A stretch of 64,000 nt of DNA from Janthinobacterium silvisoli (GCF_014200725.1 NZ_JACHCL010000009.1:1-64000); one strand, 5' to 3'. Positions 16,348 through 25,588 are shown, counted from the stretch's first letter. Notes: generated by a model from the letters alone, not told the origin. Translations and numbers: made by a program.

Positions 16348-18063
16348 ATGCTGGATATTGCCATCGCCCAACTCAACGTCACCGTCGGCGATTTTGACGG
16401 CAACGCCGCCGCCATCATCGACCGCATGGGCCGTGCCAGCGAGGGCGGCGCGCAGATGGTGGTGTTTTCCGAATTGTCGCTGTGCGCGTATTACCCGGGC
16501 GACCTGTTCGAAGATGCCGCCTTCTTGTATGGGCTGGAACAGGCGCTGGATACCGTGCTGCAGGCGTCAAAACGCTGGCCGGCGCTGGTGACGGTACTGG
16601 GTACGGCGCGCCGCAATCACGGTCCCGGCAAGCCGCTGCATAATGCGCTGCTGGCGATCCAAGACGGGCGCATCGTGGCCGAATACTACAAGCAGCTGCT
16701 GCCCACCTACGGCATCTTCGACGAAGGCCGCCATTTCGAGCCGGGACCAGCGACTGCCTGCACCTTAGACGTGGCTGGCACCAGGGTGGGTTTCATGATT
16801 TGCGAAGATGGCTGGAATGACAGCGGCCGCGACTACACCGTCAATCCGTTTGAGGCTTTGCACGCGGCGCGCCCCGATCTGATCGTCAGTATCAACGCCA
16901 GTCCCTCCGACATCGGCAAGCGGGCCTTGCGCCACGCCGTGTTTGGCGCCGCCTGCGCGCACCAAAACTTGCCGCTGCTATTCGTCAACCAGGTAGGCGG
17001 CCAGGACCAGCTGGTGTTCGACGGCGCCTCGTTCGCCATCTCGCCGCAACAGGGCCTGCAATTTGAGGCAGCCCGTTTCGTCGAAGACTTCCAGCTGCTG
17101 CGCTTTGGCGATGGCCGTTTTAGCCGCACCGATGGCCAGCCGTTTCCCGTGCCCGACCCGGCCGGCATCCCCGCCGTCGAATTTGCGCGCCGCCAGATCG
17201 TGCTGGGCCTGCGCGACTATGCGCGCCGCTGCGGTTTCAAAAAAGTGGTCGTCGGCTGCTCGGGCGGCATCGATTCGGCGCTGACCCTGGCGCTGGCCGT
17301 CGAAGCGCTGGGCGCTGACAACGTGGTGGGCATCACCATGCCGTCCGTGTTTTCCAGCGCCGGCTCCGTCACCGATTCCGTGGCCCTGTGCGCCAACCTG
17401 GGCATCGCGCTTTATACCCACCCGATCCGCGACATCGTGGCCCAGTATGAAGCCGGCTATGCAGCCGCCTTCGATGGCAAGCTGCAAGGGCTGCCGCTGG
17501 AAAACCTGCAGGCAAGGGTGCGTGGCACGATCCTGATGGAATACTCGAATGCCTTTGGCGCCCTGCTGCTCACCACCGGCAACAAGAGTGAAATCTCGGT
17601 GGGCTATTGCACCCTGTATGGCGACACGAATGGCGGCCTGGGCCTGATCGGCGACCTGTACAAGACGGAAGTGTTTAGCCTGTCGCGCCATCTCAATGAC
17701 AGCGCCGGGCGCGAACTGATCCCGGTCGCCGTGCTGGACAAGCCACCATCGGCCGAACTGGCGCCGGGCCAGCGCGACACCGACAGCTTGCCGCCCTATC
17801 CGGTGCTCGATGAAATCCTCAAATGGCATATCGAAGGCGCGCGCCTGCCAGCTGCCGAAAGCGGACAAGCGCTGTGCTTTGTCGACCAGCTGCGCGAGAC
17901 GGATGATGGCCGCCGTCTGGTGACGCGCATCCTTGGCCTGGTGGCCCGCAACGAATACAAGCGGCGCCAGGCGGCGCCCATCATCCGCGTGCGTTCACGC
18001 GCTTTCGGCAGCGGCCGGCAAATGCCGATCGCCGCCCACTACCCTAGCGGAGAGCAAGCATGA
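16348..18063 (+). CDS. nadE: glutamine-dependent NAD+ synthetase
   Basis: 571 residues from ATG 16348, preceded by GAAGG. The N-terminal nitrilase-type glutaminase domain (about 1-250) shows the Glu-Lys-Cys triad context: VFSELSLCAYYPGD, YYKQLLPTYGIFDEGRHF and VGFMICEDGWND. The C-terminal synthetase domain begins with the PP-loop VVVGCSGGIDSALTLALAVE and continues with TTGNKSEISVGYCTLYGDT. It converts nicotinate adenine dinucleotide to NAD using ATP and glutamine. It is coupled by ATGA to the nadM/Nudix gene, so the two form an NAD-metabolism operon. Confidence 0.95.
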   Translation: MLDIAIAQLNVTVGDFDGNAAAIIDRMGRASEGGAQMVVFSELSLCAYYPGDLFEDAAFLYGLEQALDTVLQASKRWPALVTVLGTARRNHGPGKPLHNALLAIQDGRIVAEYYKQLLPTYGIFDEGRHFEPGPATACTLDVAGTRVGFMICEDGWNDSGRDYTVNPFEALHAARPDLIVSINASPSDIGKRALRHAVFGAACAHQNLPLLFVNQVGGQDQLVFDGASFAISPQQGLQFEAARFVEDFQLLRFGDGRFSRTDGQPFPVPDPAGIPAVEFARRQIVLGLRDYARRCGFKKVVVGCSGGIDSALTLALAVEALGADNVVGITMPSVFSSAGSVTDSVALCANLGIALYTHPIRDIVAQYEAGYAAAFDGKLQGLPLENLQARVRGTILMEYSNAFGALLLTTGNKSEISVGYCTLYGDTNGGLGLIGDLYKTEVFSLSRHLNDSAGRELIPVAVLDKPPSAELAPGQRDTDSLPPYPVLDEILKWHIEGARLPAAESGQALCFVDQLRETDDGRRLVTRILGLVARNEYKRRQAAPIIRVRSRAFGSGRQMPIAAHYPSGEQA

Positions 18064-19115
18064 AAGACGCCTTTGACGCAGCCATCCTGATCGGCCGCTT
18101 CCAGCCATTCCACAATGGCCATGCGGGCTTGCTGCAGGCGGCGCTGGCGACCGCCTCGACGGTGGTGGTGGTGCTGGGCTCGGCCTTCCATGCGCGCAGC
18201 CCCAAGAACCCTTTTACGTGGCAGGAACGCGCCGCCATGATCGCCGCCACCCTGCCCGAAGCGCAGCGCGAACGTGTGCGCTATGTTGCCGTGCGTGATT
18301 ATTACGATGATGGCTTGTGGGCCGATGCCGTGTGCCGCGCCGTGGCGGGCAGTGTGCCGAAGGTCCAGCGCGTGACCCTGGTGGCGTGCTTCAAGGATGC
18401 CACCAGCTATTATCTGCGCCACTTTCCCCACTGGCAGTTGCTGAATCAGGAAGTCGATGCAGGCGCGCCGATAGGCGCGACGGCGATTCGCAACGTGCTG
18501 TTCGAAGCGGAAAATATCGATGTCTCGCTGGGGGCCGTGGCGCAACTGCTGCCGCCTGCCATCAGCCAGTATTTGCGCGCCTGGACTTTATTGCCCTGGT
18601 ACGGACCGCTGGTGCTGGAACACCGCGCCATCGAAGCGTATAAAACTCGCTGGAAGAGCGCGCCATATGCGCCCATCTTTTGCACGGTGGATGCGCTGGT
18701 GCAGACGGCTGGCCACGTGCTGCTGGTGCGGCGCGGCGGTTATCCGGGCAAGGATTTATGGGCCTTGCCCGGCGGCTTTTTGGAACCGCGTGAACGCTTG
18801 TTGCAGGGTGCGCTGCGCGAACTGGCCGAAGAGACGCAGCTGGGCGTGCTGGCGCCTACCCTGGTCGAGGCACTGGTGGGCGTGGCCGTGTTCGACCACC
18901 CCGACCGCAGCCAGCGCGGGCGCACCATCACCCACGCGCACTATTTCGATCTGCAAACCACGCAACTGCCGGCTGTGACGGCGGCCGACGATGCGGCGCT
19001 GGCGCAATGGGTGCCGGTAGCGTCCCTGCCAGCGATGGAAGAGCAGTTTTTCGAGGACCATTTTCATATCCTCAACCACTTCCTGCAACTGACCCAGGAA
19101 GCGGCTGCCAGCTAG
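18060..19115 (+). CDS. nadM: bifunctional nicotinamide-nucleotide adenylyltransferase / Nudix hydrolase
   Basis: 351 residues. Residues 1-180 are an NMN adenylyltransferase of the NadM type: LIGRFQPFHNGHAGLLQ nucleotide-binding motif and GATAIRNVLFEA. Residues 200-345 are a Nudix domain with a complete Nudix box, GGFLEPRERLLQGALRELAEE plus the downstream TQL. In known homologues the first domain makes NAD from NMN and the second hydrolyses ADP-ribose. The start overlaps the nadE stop. Together with nadE it points to both NMN and nicotinate routes to NAD. Confidence 0.92.
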   Translation: MKDAFDAAILIGRFQPFHNGHAGLLQAALATASTVVVVLGSAFHARSPKNPFTWQERAAMIAATLPEAQRERVRYVAVRDYYDDGLWADAVCRAVAGSVPKVQRVTLVACFKDATSYYLRHFPHWQLLNQEVDAGAPIGATAIRNVLFEAENIDVSLGAVAQLLPPAISQYLRAWTLLPWYGPLVLEHRAIEAYKTRWKSAPYAPIFCTVDALVQTAGHVLLVRRGGYPGKDLWALPGGFLEPRERLLQGALRELAEETQLGVLAPTLVEALVGVAVFDHPDRSQRGRTITHAHYFDLQTTQLPAVTAADDAALAQWVPVASLPAMEEQFFEDHFHILNHFLQLTQEAAAS

Positions 19116-19122
19116 AGCAAGG

Positions 19123-19989
19123 TCAGGATGTTACCCTTTCCCAGCCATGGCGCACGGCTGCCTTGAAATTTTCCCAGGTGGATTGGGGATAGGTATGTTC
19201 CCACGTGGAACGTAATTCAGGCTCCACCTCGTCCCACGGACGGCCCCGGTAGCTATCGCTGCCGGCCATCGAATGGCCATAGCGGTAGGCGGGGTCGTAG
19301 TCTTCGAAGCGTGCGCCGGTGCTGCCATAGCTGACGTCCCAGTGGCTGCGGTAATACTGCTCATCGCCGTCATTGCTGCCAGGCAGGTTATCGGCGCGTG
19401 GGTAACTGCGCACGTTGCTGGCACGTGGTATGCCCGAGGCGCTGCTGTCGTCGCGGGCGAACTGCTGTGAAGCGCCGCTCAGATTGCCTTCCTGGGGAGC
19501 AGCGCCCAGCGGCGGCTGCGACAGGCTGCCCGATAGCGAGGACGACGATGATTGCGATTGCAGACTGGCGCTGCTGCCTACACCACCGCTGAGGCTGCTG
19601 CCGGCCCCTACCCCGGTTCGCCACTGTTCACCCTGCTCATCGATATTGATGGGGCCGAAGTCTTCCACGATATCGGTGGCGCGGTCGATGTCGGCGTCGC
19701 TGGCGCCAGACAGGGTCAGCACCACATGGCCGCGCGCGACGGCTTCTGCATACACGTGGCGGTCTTCATGGCTGCCGAACATATCGGTAAAGAAATGCTT
19801 GATGCTGGCGACAAAACCATCGTCGTTGCGGCTGGTGTCGATCGTGCTGGACGACGGCGCACCGCTGTAGTCGCTGGATGTATCGTTGAGGCGGATCCTG
19901 TCGCTGGCATAGCCTGAACTGATGAGTTTCTGGCGCGCTTTTTCAGCTGATTCCCGGTTGTCGAATACTGCCGCTAGTGTGTGTGCCAT
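19123..19989 (-). CDS. general-stress-protein-like hydrophilic protein
   Basis: 288 residues. The first ~110 residues (HTLAAVFDNRESAEKARQKL, then GHVVLTLSGASDADIDRATDI) form a ferredoxin-like domain seen in proteins annotated as general stress protein 17M-like. The middle is low-complexity, rich in Ser, Gly and Gln (LSGGVGSSASLQSQSSSSSL), and the end has acidic/aromatic repeats: YRSHWDVSYGS, FEDYDPAYRYGHSM and RPWDEVEPELRSTWE. No signal peptide. Function unknown; it is a soluble, largely disordered stress-type protein and stands alone. Confidence 0.75.
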   Translation of the reverse strand: MAHTLAAVFDNRESAEKARQKLISSGYASDRIRLNDTSSDYSGAPSSSTIDTSRNDDGFVASIKHFFTDMFGSHEDRHVYAEAVARGHVVLTLSGASDADIDRATDIVEDFGPINIDEQGEQWRTGVGAGSSLSGGVGSSASLQSQSSSSSLSGSLSQPPLGAAPQEGNLSGASQQFARDDSSASGIPRASNVRSYPRADNLPGSNDGDEQYYRSHWDVSYGSTGARFEDYDPAYRYGHSMAGSDSYRGRPWDEVEPELRSTWEHTYPQSTWENFKAAVRHGWERVTS

Positions 19990-20150
19990 GATGTTCTCCG
20001 ATCATTGAAAGATTGAGTTGCAAGCATCATTCGCTGAGGCCGCAGCCTGCCCGGCGCGCACGCTGGCGTGGCGGGCAAGGTCTGCGGTTCATGGCCTTAG
20101 TCTAGGACGAGAAACGTCTCTCTGTCGTTCGTTTGCCCTGGGAAATCGTT

Positions 20151-21041
20151 TCACTTCTCTGCTACTGTTTCATCTGACAAGGCTTTATCGAGCAGGACCA
20201 GCATGGCCGTGGCTATCTCCTGCGCATGGGTTTCCAGCGCGAAGTGTCCCGTATCGAGCAGGCGCACTTCGGCCTGCGGATTGTCGCGCTGGAATGCATG
20301 CGCGCCAGGCGGAATAAAGAAGGGATCGTGGCGGCCCCAGATTACCAGGGTCGGCGGCTGCCAGTCGCGGAAAAACTGCTGGAAGCGGGGATACAGTTCC
20401 AGGTTGGACGCATAGTCGAGAAACAGGTCGAGCTGGATATCGGCATTACCCGGCCGCGCCATCAGGGCCGCATCGAGGTGATATGCCTCCGGCGCTACCA
20501 GGCTGGCGTCGGGCGCGCCATGCGTGTATTGCCAGCGGGTGGCCTCCAGTTCCAGGAATGGTCGGATGGCGTCGCGGTTGGCCACGCTGGGGTCGGCCCA
20601 GTAGCGGCGGATCGGTTCCCATGCCTCGCCCAGCCCTTCCAGGTAGGCATTGCCGTTTTGCGACACGAAAGCCGTCACGCGCTGCGGTGCGTTCGCTGCC
20701 AGGCGCAAGCCCACGGGCGCGCCGTAATCGAAGACGTACAGCGCGTAGCTGCTCAGCGACAGCGCTTGCACGAACGCTTCCATGGTGGCCGCCAGCGCGT
20801 CGAAACGGTAGACATACTCGCGTTCGGGCGGCACGGTGGTAAAGCCGAAACCGGGCAAGTCTGGCGCGATCACGCGGTAGCGCGTGGCCAGTTGCGGGAT
20901 CAGGTCGCGGTACATATGCGAGGACGAGGGAAAGCCGTGCAGCAGCAGGACGACGGGGGCGTCGAGCGGGCCGGCGGCGCGGTAAAAGACATCGACGCCA
21001 TCGGCGCGGATGGTGTGGAACGATACTTGTGTAGTGGACAT
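20151..21041 (-). CDS. alpha/beta hydrolase (haloalkane-dehalogenase/epoxide-hydrolase-like)
   Basis: 296 residues from the ATG at 21041; an upstream ATG would add 14 residues without a clear ribosome site. Fold landmarks: LLHGFPSSSHMYRDL oxyanion loop, APDLPGFGFT strand, YALYVFDYGAPVGLRLA nucleophile elbow in which Asp replaces Ser, WGRHDPFFIPPGA acid and LLDTGHFALE histidine. The Asp nucleophile favours epoxide or halogenated substrates. Cytoplasmic, no signal. The LysR gene upstream is on the same strand, not divergent, so control by it is uncertain. Confidence 0.82.
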   Translation of the reverse strand: MSTTQVSFHTIRADGVDVFYRAAGPLDAPVVLLLHGFPSSSHMYRDLIPQLATRYRVIAPDLPGFGFTTVPPEREYVYRFDALAATMEAFVQALSLSSYALYVFDYGAPVGLRLAANAPQRVTAFVSQNGNAYLEGLGEAWEPIRRYWADPSVANRDAIRPFLELEATRWQYTHGAPDASLVAPEAYHLDAALMARPGNADIQLDLFLDYASNLELYPRFQQFFRDWQPPTLVIWGRHDPFFIPPGAHAFQRDNPQAEVRLLDTGHFALETHAQEIATAMLVLLDKALSDETVAEK

Positions 21042-21161
21042 GGCGTGTTCCCGGAATGATGGCGGCGCGGCTGCGCTGCCCATGAGCGCACTATCGTCGC
21101 CGGGGATGGCCGCGGCAAATCAGATGATTTGCGCCGCCGCCATAGAAAAACTATGCCGGTA

Positions 21162-22079
21162 TCAGGCAGGCGCCACTTCGGCCAGCAGCCAGTCGCGGAA
21201 GGCGGCGATGGCGGGACGCTCAAAAGTGTCGGCGCGGGCCACGATGTAATAGGCGAATTCGCAAGGCAGCGCCGGGCCAAACGGGCGCACCAGGCGGCCA
21301 TCGGCCAGGTCTTTTTCCACCAGCATGCTGCGTCCCAGCGCCACGCCGCTGCCGGCGATGGCGGCCTGCATGACGGCGGCCGAATCGTTGATCTGCAAGC
21401 CGCGCTCCGCATCGATGGCGCTGCTGTCCACGCCCGCATAGGCCAGCCAGCTGCGCCAGCTGGGGTAGATGGGATTGCCGCGCATCGAGACATCGTGGAT
21501 CAGCGCATGGTGGCGCAGATCGGCCACGCTGCGCAGCGGGTGCTCGCCCGCCAGCAGGGCCGGGCTGCAGATGGGGAAGAAATTGTCGCCCGCCAGGCGC
21601 GTGGCCTGCAGGCCGTCCCAGCGTCCGCTGCCATAGCGGATGCCAACATCGACCTGGCCACTGTTGAAATCGACCAGGCGGCCATTCGTGTCGACCAGCA
21701 GATCGTACTGTGGATAACTGGCTTGAAAGCGTTCCAGCCTGGCCAGCAGCCATTTGTCGGCAAATGAGGGCGGCACCGTCAGGGCGATGCTGCCATGTTC
21801 GGCGCCGCTTTTTACACGCGCGACGGCGGCCGACAGCAAGTCGAAGCCTGCCTGCAGATCAGGCAGCATCAGGCTGGCTTGCGGCGTCAATTCCAGGCGC
21901 GCGGTGCCGCTTTGCGAGCGCAGGAACAAGGGCGTATCGAGCGCCTGTTCCAGGCTGCGCACCAGCTGGCCGACGGCGGCCGGCGTGACATGCAATTCTT
22001 CGGCCGCACGCACATAGCTGCGGTGGCGGGCCGCCGCCTCAAAAGCGCGCAAGGCATTCAGGTGATTCGGTGCGCGCAT
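21162..22079 (-). CDS. LysR-family regulator, GcvA-like subgroup
   Basis: 305 residues. The opening PNHLNALRAFEAAARHRSY and VTPAAVGQLVRSLEQALD helix-turn-helix are typical of the GcvA group. The effector domain contains FADKWLLARLERFQ and VDVGIRYGSGRWDGL, also group hallmarks. It reads toward the dehalogenase-like hydrolase (gap 120 bases). Its first 22 bases overlap the end of the next LysR gene upstream. Confidence 0.87.
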   Translation of the reverse strand: MRAPNHLNALRAFEAAARHRSYVRAAEELHVTPAAVGQLVRSLEQALDTPLFLRSQSGTARLELTPQASLMLPDLQAGFDLLSAAVARVKSGAEHGSIALTVPPSFADKWLLARLERFQASYPQYDLLVDTNGRLVDFNSGQVDVGIRYGSGRWDGLQATRLAGDNFFPICSPALLAGEHPLRSVADLRHHALIHDVSMRGNPIYPSWRSWLAYAGVDSSAIDAERGLQINDSAAVMQAAIAGSGVALGRSMLVEKDLADGRLVRPFGPALPCEFAYYIVARADTFERPAIAAFRDWLLAEVAPA

Positions 22080-23053
22080 GGTCGATGTATGGCTGGCGTG
22101 GTGAGGGTCAGGCGATGATGGCAGCTGGCCGGGACTGCGTCAACCGCCCTCGCCTGCCGGTTCACGACGAAGGCGCGCAAGAAATCGATAAAGGCGCGCA
22201 CTTTTTCAGGGATATGCTGGGTGTTCGGATACACGGCGTACACGCCCTGCTGCGGAAACACCACCTCGGGCAACAGACGGCGCAAGCGGCCGGCCCGTAC
22301 TTCGCCCGCCACCTGCCAGTCGGGCAGCAGCGCCACGCCGCAACCACCGAGGGCAAAGCCCAGCAGCGCCGAGGCGGAATCCGATTGCATCACCGCTTCT
22401 TCCTGCGCGGCGAAAACGGCGGGGCCGGTGGGCGTCTGCACGTCCCAGCGCAAGGGGGATGGCAGCCGGCTGTGGGCCAGCCAGCGCGCCTGCTGCAGCT
22501 CGTCGAGCGTGGCGATGTCCCGGCCAGGGCGGCTGGCTAGAAAAGCGGGCGAGGCGACGGGCCAGATGGCATAGTGCTCCACCAGCGAGGCGCGGTAGCT
22601 CGAATCGTTTAATGAACCCATGCGGATGGCCACGTCGTAGCGCCCCGAGATCAGGTCTTCGTGCGAGGATGAGGAAGAATGCTGGATCTGCAACTGCGGG
22701 TTGGCAGCGGCAAACGCGATCAGCGCGGGTACCACCGTGCGGCTGCCGTATTCGACGGTGGTCGTGATGCGCAGGGTGCCGCGCAAGCCCTGGTGGCCCT
22801 GGCGCGCCGTCTCGATGGCGCCGTGCGCCTCGCCCAGCACGCGCTGGCAGTCTTCATAAAAGCGGCGGCCTACGTCTGTCAGGGCCAGGCTGCGCGTGCT
22901 GCGGGTCAGCAGCGATACGCCCAGTTCCGCTTCCAGCTGTTTTAAATTGAAACTGACCACGGCCTTGCTCTGGCCCAGCACGGCGGCGGCGGCCGTCAGC
23001 GAGCCGGTATCAACGATGGCGATGAAAATTCCGAGGCGGTCGAGACTGATCAT
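22058..23053 (-). CDS. LysR-family regulator divergent from an MFS exporter
   Basis: 331 residues, a little long for the family. DNA-binding region GSLTAAAAVLGQSKAVVSFN, effector domain to about 300 (RAFIDFLRAFVV). The last ~30 residues look unconserved and run 22 bases into the next LysR gene, suggesting loss of the original stop. The start faces the MFS gene across 116 bases that contain a 19-base inverted repeat, the probable binding site; the regulator probably controls that exporter. Confidence 0.87.
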   Translation of the reverse strand: MISLDRLGIFIAIVDTGSLTAAAAVLGQSKAVVSFNLKQLEAELGVSLLTRSTRSLALTDVGRRFYEDCQRVLGEAHGAIETARQGHQGLRGTLRITTTVEYGSRTVVPALIAFAAANPQLQIQHSSSSSHEDLISGRYDVAIRMGSLNDSSYRASLVEHYAIWPVASPAFLASRPGRDIATLDELQQARWLAHSRLPSPLRWDVQTPTGPAVFAAQEEAVMQSDSASALLGFALGGCGVALLPDWQVAGEVRAGRLRRLLPEVVFPQQGVYAVYPNTQHIPEKVRAFIDFLRAFVVNRQARAVDAVPASCHHRLTLTTPAIHRPCAHRIT

Positions 23054-23078
23054 GGCGGTAGAAAAGGCGGCTAGTCTT

Positions 23079-23097
23079 TGTCAAAATATTTTTGACA
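23079..23097. promoter_or_regulatory. inverted repeat between divergent LysR and MFS genes
   Basis: TGTCAAAA and TTTTGACA are separated by TAT, a perfect 8-bp dyad. It lies 26 bases upstream of the LysR start and 73 bases before the MFS start. AT-rich dyads at this position are typical LysR recognition sites. Confidence 0.6.
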
Positions 23098-23169
23098 GTG
23101 TAATCGGGGCTGCCTACTTACGCAAATGGTGTGTGGCGCTTAAGCTGGCTGTTTGCCATCGGAAGCACC

Positions 23170-24579
23170 ATGGAATATCGCAAAAAAGTCGCGGCCATCT
23201 ATCTGCTGGGGTTTTTCGTCGACCTGGTCAATATGTTCATCACCAATGTCGCCTACCCCGGCATCGGCCACGCGTTCGGCGCGTCGGTGCCGCAGCTGGC
23301 CTGGATCAGCACCGCCTACATCCTCGGTTTGACCATCGTGATCCCCGCCAGCGCATGGCTTGCTGCTTATTATGGCAGCAAAACCGTGTTTATAACTTCT
23401 TTGCTGATCTTTTTGTGCGCCAGTGCTGGCGCCGGCCTGGCGCAATCGATAGCAGCACTGATCGCCTGGCGCTTGCTGCAAGGCCTGGGCGGCGGCTTGC
23501 TGATCCCGCTGGGACAAAGCATGACGTATCAACTGTACGCACCCGCCGAGCGCCCCGGCCTGTCGTCCATCATCATGCTGGTGGGCTTGCTGGCGCCCGC
23601 CCTGTCGCCGGCCCTGGGTGGCCTGATCGTCGACAGCCTGTCGTGGCGCGCCATCTTTTATTTGAACCTGCCGCTTGCCGCGCTGGCCTTGCTGCTGGCG
23701 GCCCGCTGGCTGCGCGCCGAGCCAGCGCGTATCGCGCCGCCGCCACTCGATATGCGCGGCCTGCTGGCAGGCAGCACGGCGATAAGCTTGCTGTTGCTGG
23801 GCTTGACCATGCTGGGTTCACCGGGCGACTGGCCAGCTGGTGCGGCCGTGCTGGCGCTGGGGGCAGTGTGCGCCGTCGTCTACGTGCGCGGTGCCTTGAA
23901 AAAATCCGCGCCGCTGCTTAATCTGCGGCTGGTGGCCGAACCGCTGCTGCGCATTTCCATGCTGATGTATCTGCTGGTGCCCGGTGTATTCATGGGCGTG
24001 AGCCTGCTGGCCATGCTCTACTTGCAAGGCGTGCTGGGCATGACGGCGTCGATGGCGGGCAGCCTGATGCTGCCGTGGGCGATCGCTTCTTTTGCGGCCA
24101 TTTCGCTGACCGGGAAAAGTTATCGCCGCGTGGGTCCGCAGCCCCTGTTTATCGCCGGTGCGCTGCTGCAGGCAGCCGGCATGCTGATGCTGCTGCGCGT
24201 CGATGCTGCCAGCCAGATCGCATGGCTGTCTGGCGCCTATGCGGTGATGGGTTTTGGCGGGGCCTTGTGCAGCAGCACGGCGCAAAGTACGGCATTCTTG
24301 CGCATCCCTGATGGGCAGCTGAGCCAGGCCAGCGCCGTGTGGAATATCAACCGCCAGATCGGCTTTTGCCTCGGTGTCGCGGTGCTCGGCGTGCTGCTCA
24401 ATTTCCTGCTGGCGCTGCACGGCATTGGCAGCCTGGAAGACCCTCGCGCAAGCACCGTTTTTCACTGGTGTTTTGCGCTGGCCGCCGCCTCGTGTCTGCT
24501 GCCGCTGGTCCTGTGTTTGCGCATCGATAATCGCGCCGTATTAAAGCTCGTATTTCACCCTCAAGAAAGCAAAAAATGA
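23170..24579 (+). CDS. MFS transporter, DHA2 (14-TM) drug exporter family
   Basis: 469 residues from the ATG at 23170. About 13-14 hydrophobic segments; motif-A-like LAAYYGSKTVFITSLL and motif-C-like VGLLAPALSPALGGLIVDSLSWR place it in the EmrB/QacA-type drug:H+ antiporters. No EmrA-like adaptor or outer membrane partner adjoins it, so it probably works alone at the inner membrane. The stop overlaps the start of the following SnoaL-like gene (ATGA). The divergent LysR gene probably controls it. Confidence 0.88.
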   Translation: MEYRKKVAAIYLLGFFVDLVNMFITNVAYPGIGHAFGASVPQLAWISTAYILGLTIVIPASAWLAAYYGSKTVFITSLLIFLCASAGAGLAQSIAALIAWRLLQGLGGGLLIPLGQSMTYQLYAPAERPGLSSIIMLVGLLAPALSPALGGLIVDSLSWRAIFYLNLPLAALALLLAARWLRAEPARIAPPPLDMRGLLAGSTAISLLLLGLTMLGSPGDWPAGAAVLALGAVCAVVYVRGALKKSAPLLNLRLVAEPLLRISMLMYLLVPGVFMGVSLLAMLYLQGVLGMTASMAGSLMLPWAIASFAAISLTGKSYRRVGPQPLFIAGALLQAAGMLMLLRVDAASQIAWLSGAYAVMGFGGALCSSTAQSTAFLRIPDGQLSQASAVWNINRQIGFCLGVAVLGVLLNFLLALHGIGSLEDPRASTVFHWCFALAAASCLLPLVLCLRIDNRAVLKLVFHPQESKK

Positions 24580-24974
24580 ACGCTAAAAACCCCTATTTTG
24601 ATGATGTAATGGCGACCCATGTCCTGATCCGCCAATGGCTGGGCGGCGAGGTCACGGAGCCCGCATTGTGTAGTGATTTGCTGGCGCGTTTTTCACCCGA
24701 TTATTCGATGGTGACAACAAGCGGCAAGCAGCTCGATCAGACCAGCCTCACGGCGTTTTTCAGCGCCGCTGGCGGCAGCCGTCCGGGCCTGAAAATGGAG
24801 ATTAAGGATCTGCGCCTGATACAGCAAAGTGCCGCTGGCGCGACGGTCTCTTACCGCGAAATCCAGTCGCTGCCAGGTGCTGAAAGCACTGAGCGTTTTT
24901 CGACTGTCGTCTATGAAAAAATGGCAGATGGCGCCCTGCTGTGGCGCCATCTGCACGAGACATGGGCGGCGTAA
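24576..24974 (+). CDS. SnoaL/NTF2-like small protein
   Basis: 132 residues resembling an NTF2-like (DUF4440/SnoaL) alpha+beta fold: LARFSPDYSMVTTSGKQLD then LTAFFSAAGGSRPGLKM and a C-terminal beta-strand set ending in DGALLWRHLHETW. Such proteins bind or isomerise small ligands, or act as fold-only proteins of unknown role. It is translationally coupled to the MFS exporter, so it may serve the same substrate. The 3' end contains a strong 12-bp inverted repeat inside the coding sequence. Confidence 0.7.
   Translation: MNAKNPYFDDVMATHVLIRQWLGGEVTEPALCSDLLARFSPDYSMVTTSGKQLDQTSLTAFFSAAGGSRPGLKMEIKDLRLIQQSAAGATVSYREIQSLPGAESTERFSTVVYEKMADGALLWRHLHETWAA
24924..24954. repeat. 12-bp perfect hairpin inside the 3' end of the SnoaL-like gene
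   Basis: GCAGATGGCGCC and GGCGCCATCTGC are separated by 7 bases, ending 20 bases before the stop codon. No T-tract follows directly; a run of A/T occurs after the stop. It could slow or end transcription, or protect the MFS mRNA 3' end. Confidence 0.55.
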
Positions 24975-24987
24975 AAACCACGCTTTT

Positions 24988-25563
24988 TCAGCTCAGATCA
25001 TGCAAGTCTTTTTGCAGCGCCGGACCGCAGGAAAATTGCGAAAAAACGACTTCCAGGCCACCGCGTTCCGGCGTGCAGCACATGGGGCCCACCAGGTAGC
25101 GAGCAGCCACTGGAAACGGCGCCAGGCGCAGCAAAGGCCAGCGCTGTCCATCGGTGGAATACTGCACGCGGATGACGCCTGCAGACACCGTGACGCGCAG
25201 CCAGAATCCGTGTGGCATGGCGGGCGCCACGCTGACGGCCCAGTCCGAATTTTCCACCGTCAGCACACTGCTTAGCAGCAGCTGTTCGTCGGAAAATTCG
25301 ACGCCGAACTTGATCCAGTTTTTCTCGTCGATACGCACCATCAAACCGGCTTGATCGTATAGCGAAGAATACTGCGCGGCGACGTGAATTTGCGCCGTGA
25401 AATCACCGTCTGCAGGCAGACCCAAAAAATGCCCGCTGTCGCGGATAAAACCATACTGCGTCCTGCGCCAGAAATCGGTATGCGCGTCCGTCGTCACGTG
25501 TAATTGCGATGCGTGTACCGCCTGTTTTTTGGGTGGATTGAGCCAGCTGCCTTGAGTAAACAT
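24988..25563 (-). CDS. DUF1349 domain protein
   Basis: 191 residues from ATG 25563. Almost all beta-strand: DFWRRTQYGFIRDSGHFLG, DFTAQIHVAAQYSSLYDQAGLMVR, ENWIKFGVEF. This is the concanavalin-like DUF1349 fold (yeast YEE3-like family); the function is unknown, with carbohydrate binding only a guess. It lies 25 bases downstream of the efflux outer-membrane gene on the same strand and may be the last gene of that operon. Confidence 0.8.
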   Translation of the reverse strand: MFTQGSWLNPPKKQAVHASQLHVTTDAHTDFWRRTQYGFIRDSGHFLGLPADGDFTAQIHVAAQYSSLYDQAGLMVRIDEKNWIKFGVEFSDEQLLLSSVLTVENSDWAVSVAPAMPHGFWLRVTVSAGVIRVQYSTDGQRWPLLRLAPFPVAARYLVGPMCCTPERGGLEVVFSQFSCGPALQKDLHDLS

Positions 25564-25588
25564 CGTGTCCTTTTTGAGTACGAAAATT

